From Halobacteriovoraceae bacterium (GTDB taxonomy: Bacteria; Bdellovibrionota; Bacteriovoracia; Bacteriovoracales; Bacteriovoracaceae): DNA of 32,108 bases. Both the position numbers and the translations under genes were made by a program. Below are positions 30,985 through 32,108 of the stretch, piece after piece. Position 1 is the first letter of the stretch; the number at the start of each line of letters is the position of its first letter. The stretch lies in assembly GCA_002715375.1 (NCBI GenBank), contig PAZA01000043.1:1-32108 (forward strand), read 5' to 3'. Under the pieces are notes generated by a model. The model was not told where the DNA came from and did no database searches. It saw only the letters and a program-made list of their open reading frames with translations.

Positions 30985-32001
30985 TTACAATACTCTTCCA
31001 ACAAAAAATGATTCCAGTTTGGATGTTATCTGGGCACTTAATTTTTGCATAAGACCCTTCGATTCTTTGACATAAGATAATTCATAAATATCATGAGTTT
31101 CAAATTTGGAAAGAAGATAATCATCACTCGTAATAACTTCATCAATTAAATTTAAATCCAGGGCCTGTGTTCCGTACCAATGCTCCCCTGTTGCCACTTT
31201 ATCTAAATCTAACTGGGGTCTTGCATCTTTTACAAAGGACTTAAATAATTTATGAGTTTCATCCACCTCATCTTGAAACTTTTCACGGGCCTTTTCTGTA
31301 TTTTCGCCAAACATAGTTAAAGTTCTCTTAAACTCTCCTCCAGTTATTTGTTCAAATTCAATGTTATTTTTCTTTAATACCTTGTTAAAGTTTGGAATTT
31401 GGGCCAAAACGCCAATTGACCCCACAACAGCAAATGGTGAAGCTAAAATTTTACTTCCCTGACAGGCCATCATATAGCCTCCACTTGCAGCAACCTTATC
31501 AATAGATATAATTAAAGGAATTTTTCTATCTCGAATTCTTTTCAACTGACCAGCAGCAAGACCATAACCGGGGACTATTCCTCCTGGACTTTCTAAATGA
31601 ACAAAGACTTCATCTTTCTCTCTTATCAAGGTCAAAAGTGCCGTAACCTCTTCTCTCAAGGAAGCAGCTTCTTTTGCCTTAATATCCCCTTGAAAATTAA
31701 GAACAAAAAGCCTGGGTTTATTTTCTCGAGAATTCTTTTTTTCCAATTTGCTTTTTTCTTTTTTTTCTTTTTGATATTTTTTAATCTCTTCTTTTGTAAA
31801 AACCTCCGTTTGAAGAGTTTCTTTAACTTCTTGAAAACGATTATTTAAGTTTTTTATTTCAAGACTACCCTCTTTCGGCTTTTTCTTACGTGAAATCATT
31901 GTCACACCGGCAAAAAGAATAAGAAAACCAATAACAACCGTCCCTACTTTAGCAAAGAAAAGGAGAAATTGCCCTAGCAACTCCATAAAGTTTATCATCA
32001 T
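30985..32001 (-). CDS. sohB: SohB-like S49 membrane serine protease
   Basis: A 338-residue S49-family (signal peptide peptidase A/SohB type) protein. A transmembrane helix (FAKVGTVVIGFLILFAGVTM at about 16-35) is followed by a Lys/Glu-rich coiled linker at 40-95 and the protease domain: HLESPGGIVPGYG (oxyanion region), catalytic Ser S173 in KVAASGGYMMA, and general base Lys K225 in GGEFKRTLTMFGEN. The length and layout match E. coli SohB rather than the longer SppA. It should digest membrane or periplasmic peptides. Start: two adjacent ATGs, with AGAGG about five bases before the first; the first is used. It is the first gene of the operon with the UbiB-like gene. The 107 bases upstream are AT-rich with no strong -35/-10 pair. 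Confidence 0.92.
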   Translation of the reverse strand: MMINFMELLGQFLLFFAKVGTVVIGFLILFAGVTMISRKKKPKEGSLEIKNLNNRFQEVKETLQTEVFTKEEIKKYQKEKKEKSKLEKKNSRENKPRLFVLNFQGDIKAKEAASLREEVTALLTLIREKDEVFVHLESPGGIVPGYGLAAGQLKRIRDRKIPLIISIDKVAASGGYMMACQGSKILASPFAVVGSIGVLAQIPNFNKVLKKNNIEFEQITGGEFKRTLTMFGENTEKAREKFQDEVDETHKLFKSFVKDARPQLDLDKVATGEHWYGTQALDLNLIDEVITSDDYLLSKFETHDIYELSYVKESKGLMQKLSAQITSKLESFFVGRVL

Positions 32002-32108
32002 CGATACCTCTTAGTTATTACCTTATACATTTTAAAAAAATTAATAATTTAATAAATAATAAAACCATTTCAGGTATTCATTAAAAACACTCAAAAAAGA
32101 AGACTCTT

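Overview
The window is AT-rich chromosomal DNA from a Gram-negative bacterium. Evidence for an outer membrane includes a TolC-like protein, RND pumps and a probable lipoprotein. The mix of a Lys/Ala-repeat nucleoid-type protein, a GH3-family enzyme, many small exported proteins and a REC-first CheA-like kinase resembles Bdellovibrionota, possibly the Bacteriovorax group. That placement is inference from gene style, because the window has no rRNA, tRNA or marker gene to test it.

Left part (1-5.2 kb): a histone-H1-like repeat protein is cut by the window edge. A minus-strand operon follows, reading GH3-family acyl-adenylate/amide synthetase, Rieske non-haem iron oxygenase, GNAT acyltransferase, and it closes with a strong terminator. 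An HU gene with its own promoter and terminator lies directly upstream of that operon.

Middle-left (5.4-14.5 kb): a single-domain response regulator is followed by a six-gene plus-strand operon. It encodes a STAS-domain protein lacking the usual serine, a TolC-like outer-membrane protein, an unusually short periplasmic adaptor without a coiled-coil hairpin, an RND transporter, a PII-like PG0541-type protein, and a second shortened RND-like protein with no TM4 aspartates. Together these look like a divergent tripartite export system with an asymmetric RND pair.

Middle (14.5-19.9 kb): an alpha/beta hydrolase and TetR operon diverges from a second TetR gene across a region with candidate operators. 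Then come an exported lipase-like hydrolase, a class II aldolase, a decayed fragment of a beta-ketoacyl-ACP synthase missed by the ORF track, and a FabZ-like dehydratase.

Middle-right (19.9-27.2 kb): a FecR-domain exported protein, an exported protein with a caspase-like His/Cys signature, a trypsin-like lipoprotein, a REC-PAS-Hpt-HATPase kinase, a tiny membrane protein next to a hexamer repeat, and an orphan ParB-N-domain protein.

Right part (27.2-32.1 kb), all minus strand: a 7TMR-DISMED2 receptor remnant whose signal peptide is split off by a poly-A frameshift, two small cytosolic proteins (one with 12 tryptophans in 85 residues, resembling a lone Lrp/AsnC RAM domain), a repeat-built terminator-like element, an exported protein of unknown function, and a UbiB-like kinase with a SohB-like protease in one operon.

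No insertion sequence, phage gene, CRISPR array, tRNA or rRNA was seen. Several start codons in the ORF track were corrected using Shine-Dalgarno position and signal-peptide logic.
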